NCBI RefSeq assembly: GCF_016031625.1
Contig: NZ_JACCHP010000013.1
Coordinates: 120,934 to 184,933, forward strand
Source of the DNA: Bradyrhizobium agreste
GTDB lineage: Bacteria > Pseudomonadota > Alphaproteobacteria > Rhizobiales > Xanthobacteraceae
Direction: 5' to 3'
Length of the DNA: 64,000 bases
Both the position numbers and the translations under genes were made by a program. This document shows, one piece after another, positions 16,624 through 25,631 of this stretch; the first letter of the stretch is position 1, and each line of letters begins with the position of its first letter. Below the pieces are notes generated by a model, which saw nothing but the letters and a program-made list of their open reading frames with translations, ran no database searches and was not told where the DNA came from.

Positions 16624-17445
16624 ATGCCAGACCTTTTCAGCACGACCGGAACACCTTACGCCTGCGGCAAGATTCTCACGCACATGGCCGATGGCGTCGG
16701 CGTGATCACCTTCAACAATCCCGACAAGCGCAACGCGATGTCGCTGGAGATGTGGGAGGGATTTGGCGAGGCGCTGACGGCCTTGCGCGACGACGAGGCG
16801 GTGCGCGTCGTGGTCCTGCGCGGCGCAGGCGGCAAGGCGTTCGTCTCGGGTGCCGACATCAGCCAGTTCGAAAAGGTCAGGCACAATGCGGCGGCGTCCG
16901 AGGAATATGCCAGGCGCAGCGCCGCCCAGCGCGCGCTGCTCGCCGATTATCCCAAGCCGACCATCGCCTGCATCGACGGCTATTGCCTCGGTGGCGGCAT
17001 GCAGATCGCGATGCTCGCCGACATCCGCCTCGCCTCGCATGGCAGCCAGTTCGGCATTCCTGCGGCAAAACTCGGCATCGCCTATGGCTATGACGGCTTG
17101 AAGCACCTGGTGTCGCTGGTCGGGCCGTCTTGGGCGCGGCTTTTGATGTACACGGGCATGCGCATCGATTCCGCCGAGGCGCTGCGCATCGGCCTCGTCG
17201 AGCGCGTGTTCCCGCAAAGCGAGCTCTGGGGCGAGACCATGACGATTGCCGGAACGATCGCGCAGAACGCCCCGCTGGCGATCAAGGCGGCCAAGATCAC
17301 CATCGCGCAGGTGCTGAAGGACGAGAGTCGGCGCGACATGGAGGCGATCAAGGCGATCGGCAATACCTGCATGGACAGCGCGGATTTCCGCGAGGGCCGG
17401 CAGGCCTTCATGGACAAGCGCAAGCCGCAATTCCGGGGACACTGA
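16624..17445 (+). CDS. enoyl-CoA hydratase/isomerase family protein
   Basis: A 273-residue crotonase-fold enzyme. The oxyanion-hole segments are present (GAGGKAFVSGADISQF and CIDGYCLGGGMQIAM). The acidic residues of classic enoyl-CoA hydratase are not clearly conserved (GIPAAKLGIAYGYDGLKHL in the second-glutamate region), so the reaction could be hydration, isomerisation or another crotonase chemistry. The start at 16624 begins MPDLFSTTG; the open frame runs on upstream to 16393, but that part spans the terminator at 16446 and is not coding. Cytoplasmic; no clear operon partner. Confidence 0.88.
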   Translation: MPDLFSTTGTPYACGKILTHMADGVGVITFNNPDKRNAMSLEMWEGFGEALTALRDDEAVRVVVLRGAGGKAFVSGADISQFEKVRHNAAASEEYARRSAAQRALLADYPKPTIACIDGYCLGGGMQIAMLADIRLASHGSQFGIPAAKLGIAYGYDGLKHLVSLVGPSWARLLMYTGMRIDSAEALRIGLVERVFPQSELWGETMTIAGTIAQNAPLAIKAAKITIAQVLKDESRRDMEAIKAIGNTCMDSADFREGRQAFMDKRKPQFRGH

Positions 17446-17550
17446 AGCTGAACCGACATTCAGGAAGATTAAATTCCGCGCACAGCCTTATCGCCATCGC
17501 AACCAGTTGATCTGTCGGAAGTTCTCTCGCCAACAACGAGGGAGATTGCA

Positions 17551-17829
17551 ATGAAACTCAGATCTGCTGTTCTTGCTCTGGCTGCGATGGGTGGCGTGGC
17601 GCTCGCGTCGGGACCGGCGCTTGCGGCAATGCCGAACGGCATCCCGCAGGCCGACAAGATCGCAAGCGGTCCGGCCGCCGATGTCGAGCAGGTGCGCTGG
17701 GTATGTAACCCCTGGGGTCGCTGCTGGTGGCGCCCGAACTATTATCGCGCCTATGGCTATTACGGCGGTCCGCGTTTCTACGGTCCGCGTCCGTGGGGCT
17801 GGCGTCACCGCCATTGGCACCGCTGGTGA
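17551..17829 (+). CDS. small secreted Tyr/Trp/Arg/His-rich protein
   Basis: A 92-residue protein with a clear signal peptide (MKLRSAVLALAAMGG then cleavage near ALAA, residue ~26). The mature part is short and unusual: after a ~30-residue segment with VCNPWGRCWWRPN, the tail is made of Tyr, Gly, Trp, Pro, Arg and His. Two Cys in CNPWGRC could pair or bind a ligand. GAGGGAG precedes the ATG at 17551, and a terminator follows. Similar short secreted proteins are common and of unknown function in Bradyrhizobium. Confidence 0.8.
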   Translation: MKLRSAVLALAAMGGVALASGPALAAMPNGIPQADKIASGPAADVEQVRWVCNPWGRCWWRPNYYRAYGYYGGPRFYGPRPWGWRHRHWHRW

Positions 17830-17836
17830 ACGCGAG

Positions 17837-17858
17837 GGGGCCCCACGGGCCCCTTTCT
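17837..17858. terminator. terminator between convergent genes
   Basis: GGGGCCC (17837-17843), a three-base loop, GGGCCCC (17847-17853), then TTTCTT. It stands between the small secreted protein (stop 17829) and the dehydrogenase on the other strand (stop 17863). The T tail favours the plus-strand gene. Confidence 0.75.
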
Positions 17859-17862
17859 TCGG

Positions 17863-18942
17863 CTACAGCGCCGCGAGCACCGCCCTGGTGATATCAGCCG
17901 TGCCGTTGCCGCCGCCGAATTCCATCGGCTTGATGCCGCCGGCATAGACCTGATCCACCGCACGCTCGATTGTCATGCCGGCTTCCGCCGCACTCTCCAC
18001 ACCATGCTTCTCAGCGAGCCAATCCAGCATCATCGCCGCGGACAGGATCATGCCGGTGGGATTGGCCTTGCCCTGCCCCATGATATCAGGCGCCGTGCCG
18101 TGGCACGGCTGGAACACCGCGTATTTGTCGCCGATGTCGGCGGAGGGCGCCATGCCGAGGCCGCCGATCAGGCTCGCGGTGATGTCGGAGACGATGTCGC
18201 CGAACATGTTCTCCATCACCATCACGTCGAAATCCCAGGGACGCTTGACCAGCATCGCCGAGCAGGCATCGACGTAGAGCCGGTCGGTCTTCACGTCAGG
18301 ATGCTTCGCGGCGATCTCGTCGAAGATGCCGCGGAAGAACGCAAAGGCCTTGAACACGTTCGCTTTGTCGACGCAGGTGAGCGCACCGGGCTTGCCGCGC
18401 GCCTTGCGCCGCTCGGCGAGGCGAAACGAGAACTCGAACAGGCGCTCGGAGGTTTTGCGCGTGATCACCATGGTCTCGCGCGCGTCCTCATGGGTGACGA
18501 CGCCCTTACCCATCGAGGCGAACAGTCCCTCGGTGGATTCGCGGATCACGACGAGATCGATGCCGCGCTGGTCCGCGCCGACGATCGGGCTCGGCACGCC
18601 CGGAATGAGTCGCGCCGGACGCACGCCGGCGTAGAGATCGAAGATGAAACGCAGCTCGATCTGCGGCGCGATCTCGGTGTTGTCGGGGTAGCGCACCGAC
18701 GGCAGGCCGCAGGCACCGAGCAGGATCGCATCCGCCTCCTCGCACAGCTTGATGGTCGAGTCAGGCATCGATTTGCCGGTGGCCAGATAATTGGTGGCGC
18801 CGGCCGGCGCCTCGGTGAAGCGGAAGCCGAGGCCGGACTTCTCGCCGACCTTGCGCAGCACCTCGAGCGCCGGCGCCATGACTTCAGGACCGATGCCGTC
18901 ACCGGCGAGCACGGCAATGTGGAAGGCGTTGTTTGCGGACAT
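17863..18942 (-). CDS. isocitrate/isopropylmalate dehydrogenase family protein
   Basis: A 359-residue beta-decarboxylating dehydrogenase. It has the N-terminal GDGIGPEVM, an IRESTEGLFAS segment, and the metal-binding DACSAMLVK...NMFGDIVSDIT and HGTAPDIMG motifs. The family covers 3-isopropylmalate, tartrate and homoisocitrate dehydrogenases, all NAD(P)- and divalent-metal-dependent. The context (transport, alcohol dehydrogenase and CoA transferase) makes a catabolic role such as tartrate/D-malate oxidation as likely as leucine synthesis. The start at 18942 has AGGAATCC upstream; an in-frame upstream start at 18966 is an alternative. Separated from the alcohol dehydrogenase gene by a palindromic repeat. 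Confidence 0.85.
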   Translation of the reverse strand: MSANNAFHIAVLAGDGIGPEVMAPALEVLRKVGEKSGLGFRFTEAPAGATNYLATGKSMPDSTIKLCEEADAILLGACGLPSVRYPDNTEIAPQIELRFIFDLYAGVRPARLIPGVPSPIVGADQRGIDLVVIRESTEGLFASMGKGVVTHEDARETMVITRKTSERLFEFSFRLAERRKARGKPGALTCVDKANVFKAFAFFRGIFDEIAAKHPDVKTDRLYVDACSAMLVKRPWDFDVMVMENMFGDIVSDITASLIGGLGMAPSADIGDKYAVFQPCHGTAPDIMGQGKANPTGMILSAAMMLDWLAEKHGVESAAEAGMTIERAVDQVYAGGIKPMEFGGGNGTADITRAVLAAL

Positions 18943-18961
18943 GAGGATTCCTGAAGAAAGT

Positions 18962-19039
18962 GTCATTCCGGGCGATGCAACGCATCGACCCGGAATCTCG
19001 AGATTCCGGGTTCGGTCCTGCGGACCGCCCCGGAATGAC
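18962..19039. repeat. palindromic intergenic repeat, GTCATTCCGGG type
   Basis: GTCATTCCGGG begins at 18962 and CCCGGAATGAC ends at 19039, with nested inverted repeats between (CCCGGAATCTC/GAGATTCCGGG). The same outer arms occur at 28446-28550 in this window. It lies between two same-strand genes. This looks like a BIME/REP-like repeat of Bradyrhizobium; a role in mRNA 3'-end formation is plausible but unproven. Confidence 0.8.
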
Positions 19040-19047
19040 GGAGAGCA

Positions 19048-20115
19048 CTACGGCGTCAGCACCGTACGTCCAACCACCGCGCCCTGCTGCAATTGCAGCA
19101 GCGCGTCGTTGGCCTTGGCGAGCGGTTGCTGCGTCACCGGTATCGGCGGCACCTTCTTCGACCGCACCAGGTCGAGCAGCTCCTGCGTCTCGCGCAAATT
19201 TCCGACATAGCTGCCCTGGATCGTCACCGCCTTGATCGGAATCAGCGGCAGTGCCCAGGTCGCCCCGCCGCCGAACAGGCCGACGATGACGAGCTTGCCC
19301 CCCTTGGTCAGGCAGTCGAAGCCGAGCTGCGTCGTGGCAGAGTTGCCGACGAGGTCGATCACGGCGCGGATCGGCCCGCCCGCCTTCTTGGCAAGCTGCT
19401 CCAGCGCGTCCGGCGCCTTGGGATCGACGGTCGCGAGCGCACCGGCCTTCTCGGCCACCTCGCGCTTCCTCGCATCGATATCGACCATGATCGCGCCCTT
19501 GCCGCCCATCGCCTTCAAGAGCGACAGCGCCATCAGCCCGAGGCCGCCGGCGCCGAACATCACGATCGGCGTATCGAAATGCTGCTCGACCTTCTTCAGC
19601 GCACTGTAGGTGGTGACGCCCGAGCAGGCATAGGGCGCGGTGGTCGCAGGATCGAGGCCTTTCAGATTGAGCAGGTAGCGCGGATGCGGCACCAGCATGT
19701 GATCGGAATAGCCGCCGTCGCAATAGACCCCGAGCGATCGCGGCGTCAGGCACATGTTCTCGTCACCGGCGAGGCACGTGGCACACTTGCCGCAGCCGAT
19801 CCAGGGATAGACCAGCCCGACATCGCCGATCTTCAGGTCGCCCTGATCGGTCGGCTTCACGTCGGGGCCGAAGGCGAGGACTTCGCCGACCGTCTCGTGG
19901 CCCATGGTCAGCGGCAGGTTGATGCCGCGATCCTTCAACGAGAGCGGCTTGCGGCCATGGCCGAGATCGTAGCCGCCTTCCCAAATGTGGAGGTCGCTGT
20001 GGCAGACGCCGGCGGCCTTCACCTTGATCAGCACCTGCGTGCCCGAGGGCTGCGGCGTCGCCTCGTCGACTTCCAACAGCGGCGCCTTGAAATCGGCAAC
20101 CTTGAAACTCTTCAT
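19048..20115 (-). CDS. zinc-dependent alcohol dehydrogenase (MDR family)
   Basis: A 355-residue medium-chain dehydrogenase. The catalytic zinc ligand Cys is in AAGVCHSDLHIWEGGYDLG, the GHETVGEV motif supplies the second ligands, and the structural zinc site has the four Cys pattern C-x2-C-x2-C-x7-C in CGKCATCLAGDENMC. A Rossmann GAGGLGLMAL motif binds NAD(P). ATG at 20115 is preceded by GGGAGGACG; the frame is open upstream to 20178 without a better start. Substrate unknown: a primary or aryl alcohol is the usual choice. Just downstream of the dppF-like gene on the same strand. Confidence 0.88.
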   Translation of the reverse strand: MKSFKVADFKAPLLEVDEATPQPSGTQVLIKVKAAGVCHSDLHIWEGGYDLGHGRKPLSLKDRGINLPLTMGHETVGEVLAFGPDVKPTDQGDLKIGDVGLVYPWIGCGKCATCLAGDENMCLTPRSLGVYCDGGYSDHMLVPHPRYLLNLKGLDPATTAPYACSGVTTYSALKKVEQHFDTPIVMFGAGGLGLMALSLLKAMGGKGAIMVDIDARKREVAEKAGALATVDPKAPDALEQLAKKAGGPIRAVIDLVGNSATTQLGFDCLTKGGKLVIVGLFGGGATWALPLIPIKAVTIQGSYVGNLRETQELLDLVRSKKVPPIPVTQQPLAKANDALLQLQQGAVVGRTVLTP

Positions 20116-20190
20116 CGGCGTCCTCCCGCATGTTTCTTGTTGTCGCGATACCATGCCATGGTCGTCGCGGCGAGACAAACAGGTCTTAGT

Positions 20191-21162
20191 TCAGGCCAGC
20201 GGATGGTGGCAAGCCGCGAACTGGCCGGGTGCGACCTCGCGCAACTCCGGTATCTCCGCGCTGCAACGCTGATCGGCGCGCGGACAGCGGGTGCGGAAGC
20301 GGCAGCCGGACGGCGGCGCAATCGGCGATGGCGGCTCGCCGGCCGCCACACTTTCGGCGGGACGCACATCCGGATCCGGCAGCGGAATCGCCTGCAACAG
20401 CAGCGCGGTGTAGGGATGCGCAGGCCGCGCGAACAATTGCTCGGAGGGTCCGACCTCGCAGAGCCGGCCGAGATACATCACCGCGACGCGGTCGCTGACC
20501 GCTTTGACCACCGCGAGGTCGTGCGCGATGAACAGCAGCGTCAGACCGAAGCGCGCCTTCATCTCCTCCAGCAGGTTGAGGATCTGCGCGCGAATGGAGA
20601 CGTCGAGGGCCGAGACCGGCTCGTCGCAGACGATGAATTCCGGGTTGAGCACCAGCGAGCGCGCGATGCAGATGCGTTGGCACTGGCCGCCGGAGAATTC
20701 GTGCGGCAGGCGGCCCACCACGAGATCGGGGTCGAGCCCGACCGCAGAAAGCACCTCGTGAACGCGCCGTTTGCGCTCGGCGGCATCCTTGATGCCGGCG
20801 ATGATCAGCGGCTCGGCGACGATGTCGCCGATGCGCCGGCGCGGGTTGAGCGAAGCGATCGGATCCTGGAAGATCAGCTGCACGCGGCGACGCATCCTGC
20901 GCAGCGCCTCGCCCTCCATCGCGGTGAGGTCCTCGCCGTCGAACATCACGCGGCCGGACTTGGCGCGACGTAGTTGCAGCACCGCGCGGCCGAGCGTCGA
21001 CTTGCCGCAGCCGGATTCGCCGACCAGCCCAAGCGTCTCGCCGCGCGCGACCTGGAGGCTGACACCGGAAACGGCATGCACCGTCTTGTTGCCGAGACCA
21101 TATTCGACGACGAGATTGTCGACGTTCAGAAGCGGCGCAGGCCGCACGGCAAGCTGCATCAT
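20191..21162 (-). CDS. peptide/nickel-type ABC transporter ATP-binding protein (DppF/OppF type)
   Basis: A 323-residue ATPase with Walker A GESGCGKST, signature FSGGQCQRI, Walker B FIVCDEPVSALD, and the C-terminal Cys-rich oligopeptide-family extension (CRFRTRCPRADQRC). This extension is found in Opp/Dpp ATPases. Its ATG overlaps the stop of the partner ATPase gene (21159-21162), showing translational coupling. It powers import of the substrate bound by the solute-binding protein encoded at 23965. Last gene of the dppABCDF-like operon on the minus strand. Confidence 0.92.
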   Translation of the reverse strand: MMQLAVRPAPLLNVDNLVVEYGLGNKTVHAVSGVSLQVARGETLGLVGESGCGKSTLGRAVLQLRRAKSGRVMFDGEDLTAMEGEALRRMRRRVQLIFQDPIASLNPRRRIGDIVAEPLIIAGIKDAAERKRRVHEVLSAVGLDPDLVVGRLPHEFSGGQCQRICIARSLVLNPEFIVCDEPVSALDVSIRAQILNLLEEMKARFGLTLLFIAHDLAVVKAVSDRVAVMYLGRLCEVGPSEQLFARPAHPYTALLLQAIPLPDPDVRPAESVAAGEPPSPIAPPSGCRFRTRCPRADQRCSAEIPELREVAPGQFAACHHPLA

Positions 21163-22151
21163 GCCTCGATCCCCTCGGTCATTCGGATCGGGTGGAAGCA
21201 GGCGTAGAGATGTCCCGGCATCTCGGCGCTCGTCAGGACCGGTTTGGCCTCATGACAGCGCCCGGTGGCATAATTGCAGCGCGGCGCGAAGGAGCAGCCC
21301 TTCAGCGGCCGCGTCGGATCGGGTGGGCGGCCCGAGATCGCCGGCAGCGGCGTATGCGGCGCGGTCTCGAGCTTCGGGATCGCCGCCAGCAGCGCCTCGG
21401 TGTAGGGCATGTGCATGCGCTTGAACAAGGCTTGCGTCGGCGCGCGCTCCACCACCCGGCCGGCATACATCACCGCGACTTCGTCGGCGCGGCCGGCGAC
21501 GACGCCGAGATCGTGGGTGATGATGATCATCGCCATGTGGCGGCGGCGCTGCTCGCGCGCGAGCAGATCGAGGATTTGCGCCTGGATGGTGACGTCGAGC
21601 GCGGTGGTCGGCTCGTCCGCGATCAGCAGCTTCGGCTCGCAGGACAGTGCGATCGCAATCGCGATGCGCTGGCGCATGCCGCCGGAGCATTGATGCGGAT
21701 ATTGCGCGAGCCGCTGCTCCGGCGCGGGAATGCCGACGGCGGCGAGCAGCTCGATGCTGCGCGCTTTCGCGGCGGGCGCGTCGAGCTCGAGGTGCTCCTG
21801 GATCGTCTCCATCAGCTGCGTGCCGATGGTGAGCACCGGGTTGAGCGAGGTCATGGGATCCTGGAACACGACCGCGAGATCGCGTCCGCGCAGGCGTCGC
21901 AGGCTTTCAGGCTCGAGCCGCACCAGATCCTGGCCGTCGAACATCACCCGGCCGGTCAGCTTCGCCTTCTTCGGCAGCAGCTGGAGCACGGCGCGCGAGA
22001 GCATGGTCTTGCCGCAGCCGGATTCACCGACGATCCCGAGCGTGCGGCCGGCCTCGAGCGAAAGATCGACATGATCAACGGCGCGCAAGTTTCCGCGCGG
22101 GGTCGGCAGCTCGACCGCGACATCCTCGATGGTCAAGAGCGGCGCGCTCAC
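21159..22151 (-). CDS. peptide/nickel-type ABC transporter ATP-binding protein (DppD/OppD type)
   Basis: A 330-residue ATPase with Walker A GESGCGKTM, signature CSGGMRQRI, Walker B LLIADEPTTALD, and the Opp/Dpp C-terminal extension (CSFAPRCNYATGRC). It starts from a GTG at 22151, whose last bases overlap the stop of the permease gene (22148). The open frame runs upstream to 22817 inside the permease gene, so that extension is not used. Paired with the DppF-like ATPase. Confidence 0.92.
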   Translation of the reverse strand: MSAPLLTIEDVAVELPTPRGNLRAVDHVDLSLEAGRTLGIVGESGCGKTMLSRAVLQLLPKKAKLTGRVMFDGQDLVRLEPESLRRLRGRDLAVVFQDPMTSLNPVLTIGTQLMETIQEHLELDAPAAKARSIELLAAVGIPAPEQRLAQYPHQCSGGMRQRIAIAIALSCEPKLLIADEPTTALDVTIQAQILDLLAREQRRRHMAMIIITHDLGVVAGRADEVAVMYAGRVVERAPTQALFKRMHMPYTEALLAAIPKLETAPHTPLPAISGRPPDPTRPLKGCSFAPRCNYATGRCHEAKPVLTSAEMPGHLYACFHPIRMTEGIEA

Positions 22152-23020
22152 AGGGCCCCCTGACGTGGATCGGTGAGGGCCCGCAGGGTGTCGCCGACGA
22201 GGTTGAAGGCCAGCACGGTGAGGAACAGTCCGGCCGCCGGCAGGAATGCCAGCCGCGGCGCGACGTCGAGGCTGTCGCGTCCCTCCCCGATCATGCTGCC
22301 CCAGCTCGCCATCGGCGGCGGCACGCCGAGGCCGAGGAACGACAGCGCCCCCTCGACCACGATGGTGACGGCGACGCCGAGCAGGAAGAAGGCGAGCAGC
22401 GGCAGGATGACGTTCGGCAGCAGCTCGCGCAGCAGGATGCGCGCATGGCTGGCGCCGAGCGCCTCGGCCGCGATCACGAACTCGCGCCGGGCCAGCGTCA
22501 GCGTCGCCGCGCGCGCCACGCGCATGAACGCGGGAATGCCGAGCACGCCGAGGACCATTGTGAGGTTGGGGACCGACTGCCCGAGATAGGCGACCACCGC
22601 GAGCGCGAAGATCAGCGGCGGAAACGCGAGCAGCACGTCCATGCTGCCGACCACCAGCGTCTCGAACCGGCCGCGGAAATAGCCGGCCAGCAGGCCGAGC
22701 GCGCCCCCGACGACGAGGCCGATCATGGGCGCGATCAGCCCGACCGCCAACGACACCCGCGCGCCAAAGATCAGCCGGGCGAGCTCGTCGCGGCCGAGCC
22801 CGTCGGTGCCGAGCCAATGTTCCCCGGAGAAGCCGGCGCGCCGTTCCAGCATGTCCATATCGGTCGGGTTCTGCAGCGGCAGCACCGGCGCCAGGATCGC
22901 GAGCGAAAGGATGATCGCAAGCCAGCCGCTTGCGATCCAGAACAACAGGCCGAGCTTGCGCTTGCGGCCGACCGGCGCAGCCACCTCCTCGTCCGGGATC
23001 GACAGCTCAAGCGTGGCCAT
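22148..23020 (-). CDS. ABC transporter permease (DppC type)
   Basis: A 290-residue inner-membrane permease with about six segments. The binding-protein-dependent EAA-type loop (AAEALGASHARILLRELLPN) couples to the ATPases. The N-terminal cytoplasmic tail and the GEHWLGTDGLGRDELARL motif are typical of DppC subunits. The ATG at 23020 lies inside the end of the DppB gene (14-base overlap), while the upstream portion of the same frame is a shadow. It forms a heterodimer with the DppB-type permease. Confidence 0.92.
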   Translation of the reverse strand: MATLELSIPDEEVAAPVGRKRKLGLLFWIASGWLAIILSLAILAPVLPLQNPTDMDMLERRAGFSGEHWLGTDGLGRDELARLIFGARVSLAVGLIAPMIGLVVGGALGLLAGYFRGRFETLVVGSMDVLLAFPPLIFALAVVAYLGQSVPNLTMVLGVLGIPAFMRVARAATLTLARREFVIAAEALGASHARILLRELLPNVILPLLAFFLLGVAVTIVVEGALSFLGLGVPPPMASWGSMIGEGRDSLDVAPRLAFLPAAGLFLTVLAFNLVGDTLRALTDPRQGAL

Positions 23021-23957
23021 GGCGGATCCTCGGATCGAGCACGGCGTAGAGCATGTCGACGATGAAGTTGACGATGACGAAGCCGCAGGCGACCAGCAGC
23101 ACCACGCCCTGGAGAATGACGAGGTCGCGGGTATAGATCGCGCCGACCAGCAGCCGGCCGATGCCGGGCAGCGCAAAGACAGATTCCACGATCAGCGTGC
23201 CGCCGAGCAGGCGGCCGATATTGATGCCTGTCACCGTCACCAGGGTCAGCGACGACGGCTTGAGCGCATGCACGAACAGGATGCGCGATGGCTTGAGGCC
23301 TTTTGCCTTGGCCAGCGCGATATAATCCTCCTGCAAGGTCGCGATCATGTCGGAGCGCAGCACGCGCATGATGCCCGGCCATTCCGCCAGCGCCAATGTC
23401 AGCGCCGGCAGCACGAAGAACCGCAAGTTCGCCAGCGGCGCCTCGGTGAACGGCACATAGCCGGTGGCCGGCAGCCAGCGCAGCTCGACCGCGAACAGAT
23501 AGATCAGCAGGATCGCGGTCAGGAACGACGGCATCGACAGCATCGCGAAAGCGCTGCCGGTCATGAAGCGGTCGAACGCGCCGCCGGCGCGCGCGGCACA
23601 GGCGATCGCGACGGGAACGCCGATCAGGAGCCCGATGAACTCGGCCATCAGCATCAGCTGTAGCGAGACCGGAATGCGCTCCGCGACCGCCTGCAGCACC
23701 GTCTGCCCGGTGCGGAACGAGCGGCCGAGATCGCCCTGCACCACATGGCCGAGCCAGCTCAGGTAACGCCACCACAGCGGCTGGTCGAGCCCCATGTCGC
23801 GGCGCAGCGCCGCGACATTCTCCGGCGTTGCCTGGTCGCCGAGGATGACGAGCGCGAGATCGCCCGGCAGCAGCGAGGCGATCAGGAACGTCAGCAACGA
23901 GACGGCCAGCAGGACCGGCAGCATGCCGAGCAGCCGGCGGACGACGAAGTTCAGCAT
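23007..23957 (-). CDS. ABC transporter permease (DppB type)
   Basis: A 316-residue permease with about six hydrophobic segments. The N-terminal FVVRRLLGMLPVLLAVSLLTF and the ALAKAKGLKPSRILFVHALK coupling loop are characteristic of DppB. It begins seven bases after the stop of the solute-binding protein gene and overlaps DppC by 14 bases, a tightly coupled operon. Forms the transport pore with the DppC-type partner. Confidence 0.92.
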   Translation of the reverse strand: MLNFVVRRLLGMLPVLLAVSLLTFLIASLLPGDLALVILGDQATPENVAALRRDMGLDQPLWWRYLSWLGHVVQGDLGRSFRTGQTVLQAVAERIPVSLQLMLMAEFIGLLIGVPVAIACAARAGGAFDRFMTGSAFAMLSMPSFLTAILLIYLFAVELRWLPATGYVPFTEAPLANLRFFVLPALTLALAEWPGIMRVLRSDMIATLQEDYIALAKAKGLKPSRILFVHALKPSSLTLVTVTGINIGRLLGGTLIVESVFALPGIGRLLVGAIYTRDLVILQGVVLLVACGFVIVNFIVDMLYAVLDPRIRHGHA

Positions 23958-23964
23958 CGCGCCG

Positions 23965-25500
23965 TCATTCCAGCCAGGTGTTCGAGACGTCTATCACGCT
24001 GTTGTAGATCTTTGGAAAGCCTTTCAGCCTGGCGCTCGACAGCGCGTAATAGGTGTTCTGGAAAGTCCAGAACCAGATCGCCTCCTTGTTGATCAGACGG
24101 CCGATGGCGCAGTAATCCTCGCTGCGTTGGCCGATGTCGGCGGTGACGCGCGCATGGTCCAGAAGCCTGTCGAGCTCGGGATCGGAGAAGCCGGCGAGCG
24201 CCAGCGGGCTGCCGCTGCGGAAATTCGCGTACATCTGCGGATCGGGATCGGCGAGATCGACGATGCGCCACGGCGTCAGCTGGAACTGACGGGTGAAGGC
24301 ACGCGTCGGAATGGTGGCCTGATCGACCTGCTCGATCTCCATGTTGGCGCCGACGCGCTTCCAGAACTGCTGCAGCACCTGGCCGACCATGCGGCCGCGG
24401 GGCGTCGCCGTCACCAGCATCTTGAACTCGACCGGCTTGCCGTAATCCTTGATCAGCGCCTTCGCCTTCTCGACGTCGAACGGCAGCGCCCCGTCGTCCT
24501 TGCACTTGACCCAGGAGCCGTCGCCGTAGGGATTGCTCGCAGGTCGGCTCAGGCCGTTGCTGATCGCCTGCGACATCTTCGGACGGTCGATCGCCATCAC
24601 CAGCGCCTGCCGCACCCGCACGTCGTCGAACGGCGCCACCTTGGTGTTGAAGGCGTAGACCTGCGCGCCCGAGCCCTTGTAGGTGTGCACCGTGAGCTTG
24701 GGATCCTTCTGCGCCTTCATGATGTTGTCGGCGTCGTTCTCGTCGTCCCAGATGATGTCGGCCTCGCCCGATTGCAGCGAGGCAAAGCGCGACTGCGCAT
24801 CCGGCAGCGGCTTCAGGACGATGCGGTCGAGATAGGGACGGCCCTTGTCCCAATAGTTCGGGTTCTTCTCCAGCACCATGCGGTCGCCGGCGGTCCATGA
24901 TTTCAGGATGTAGGGACCGGTGCCGACGGGATTGCGGTTGTAATCGTCGCCCTTGGTCTTCCAGGCCGTCGGCGAATGAATGACGTTGTTGGAGCTCTGG
25001 ATGGTGATCACTGCCGGCCAGTTCACCGAAGGATCGGTTAGATTGAAGATGACCGTATGTTCGTCGGGCGCCAGCACCTCCTTGACGTTGGTGATGTAGA
25101 AGGCGCAGCGGCACTTGTTGGCGGGATCCTTCTGCCGGTCGAAATTCTCCTTGAAGGCCTGCGCATTGAACGGCGTGCCGTCGTGGAATTTGACGCCTTC
25201 GCGGAGCTTGAAGGTCCAGCTCTTGTAGTCGTCGGAATGGGTCCAGGACACCGCGAGCTTCGGGGCGGCCTCGCCCTTGTCATTCAGCGTGGTCAGCGTG
25301 TCGAAGATCGCGGCGGCAGCGGTGAAGGTCGAGGTGTCGTAGACGCCGACCTTGAGCGGATCGAAGCCTGCGATCTCCAGCTCCTGGCCGACCGTGATGC
25401 TGCCGCCGGATTTCTGCGCTTGCGCCGGCGCGGCCAGTGCAAATGCCGCAACGAGGAAAATCGGCACGCGCTTGCGTGCCACGGCCGCCGCGTTCGTCAT
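23965..25500 (-). CDS. ABC transporter solute-binding protein, peptide/nickel type (family 5)
   Basis: A 511-residue periplasmic receptor. Residues ~1-28 are a signal peptide (MTNAAAVARKRVPIF, cleavage near AQAQ). The mature part has the family-5 architecture, with VGTGPYILKSWTAGDRMVLEKN in the middle and VRQALVMAIDRP further on. ATG at 25500 with GGAGGAACC is chosen; the frame is open to 25569. First gene of the five-gene importer, 131 bases downstream of the CoA transferase gene on the same strand. Family-5 receptors bind di/oligopeptides, nickel, glutathione or other ligands; specificity cannot be assigned here. Confidence 0.92.
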   Translation of the reverse strand: MTNAAAVARKRVPIFLVAAFALAAPAQAQKSGGSITVGQELEIAGFDPLKVGVYDTSTFTAAAAIFDTLTTLNDKGEAAPKLAVSWTHSDDYKSWTFKLREGVKFHDGTPFNAQAFKENFDRQKDPANKCRCAFYITNVKEVLAPDEHTVIFNLTDPSVNWPAVITIQSSNNVIHSPTAWKTKGDDYNRNPVGTGPYILKSWTAGDRMVLEKNPNYWDKGRPYLDRIVLKPLPDAQSRFASLQSGEADIIWDDENDADNIMKAQKDPKLTVHTYKGSGAQVYAFNTKVAPFDDVRVRQALVMAIDRPKMSQAISNGLSRPASNPYGDGSWVKCKDDGALPFDVEKAKALIKDYGKPVEFKMLVTATPRGRMVGQVLQQFWKRVGANMEIEQVDQATIPTRAFTRQFQLTPWRIVDLADPDPQMYANFRSGSPLALAGFSDPELDRLLDHARVTADIGQRSEDYCAIGRLINKEAIWFWTFQNTYYALSSARLKGFPKIYNSVIDVSNTWLE

Positions 25501-25631
25501 GGTTCCTCCCGGGATCCCTCGTCCGATGTTTCGGATCGTTGAATGACTCGGCAGCGAGCTTGGCGACAAATGCCCGCCTCGGCAAGAGGAACGAACGAGA
25601 GTTCGAACGCCGCATGTGGCGGCGGTAAGAC

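Noticed and set aside
18962..19039. Possible CRISPR-like repeat
   Set aside because: The arms are inverted, not direct; there is only one copy at each locus and no spacer array, so it is a palindromic repeat.
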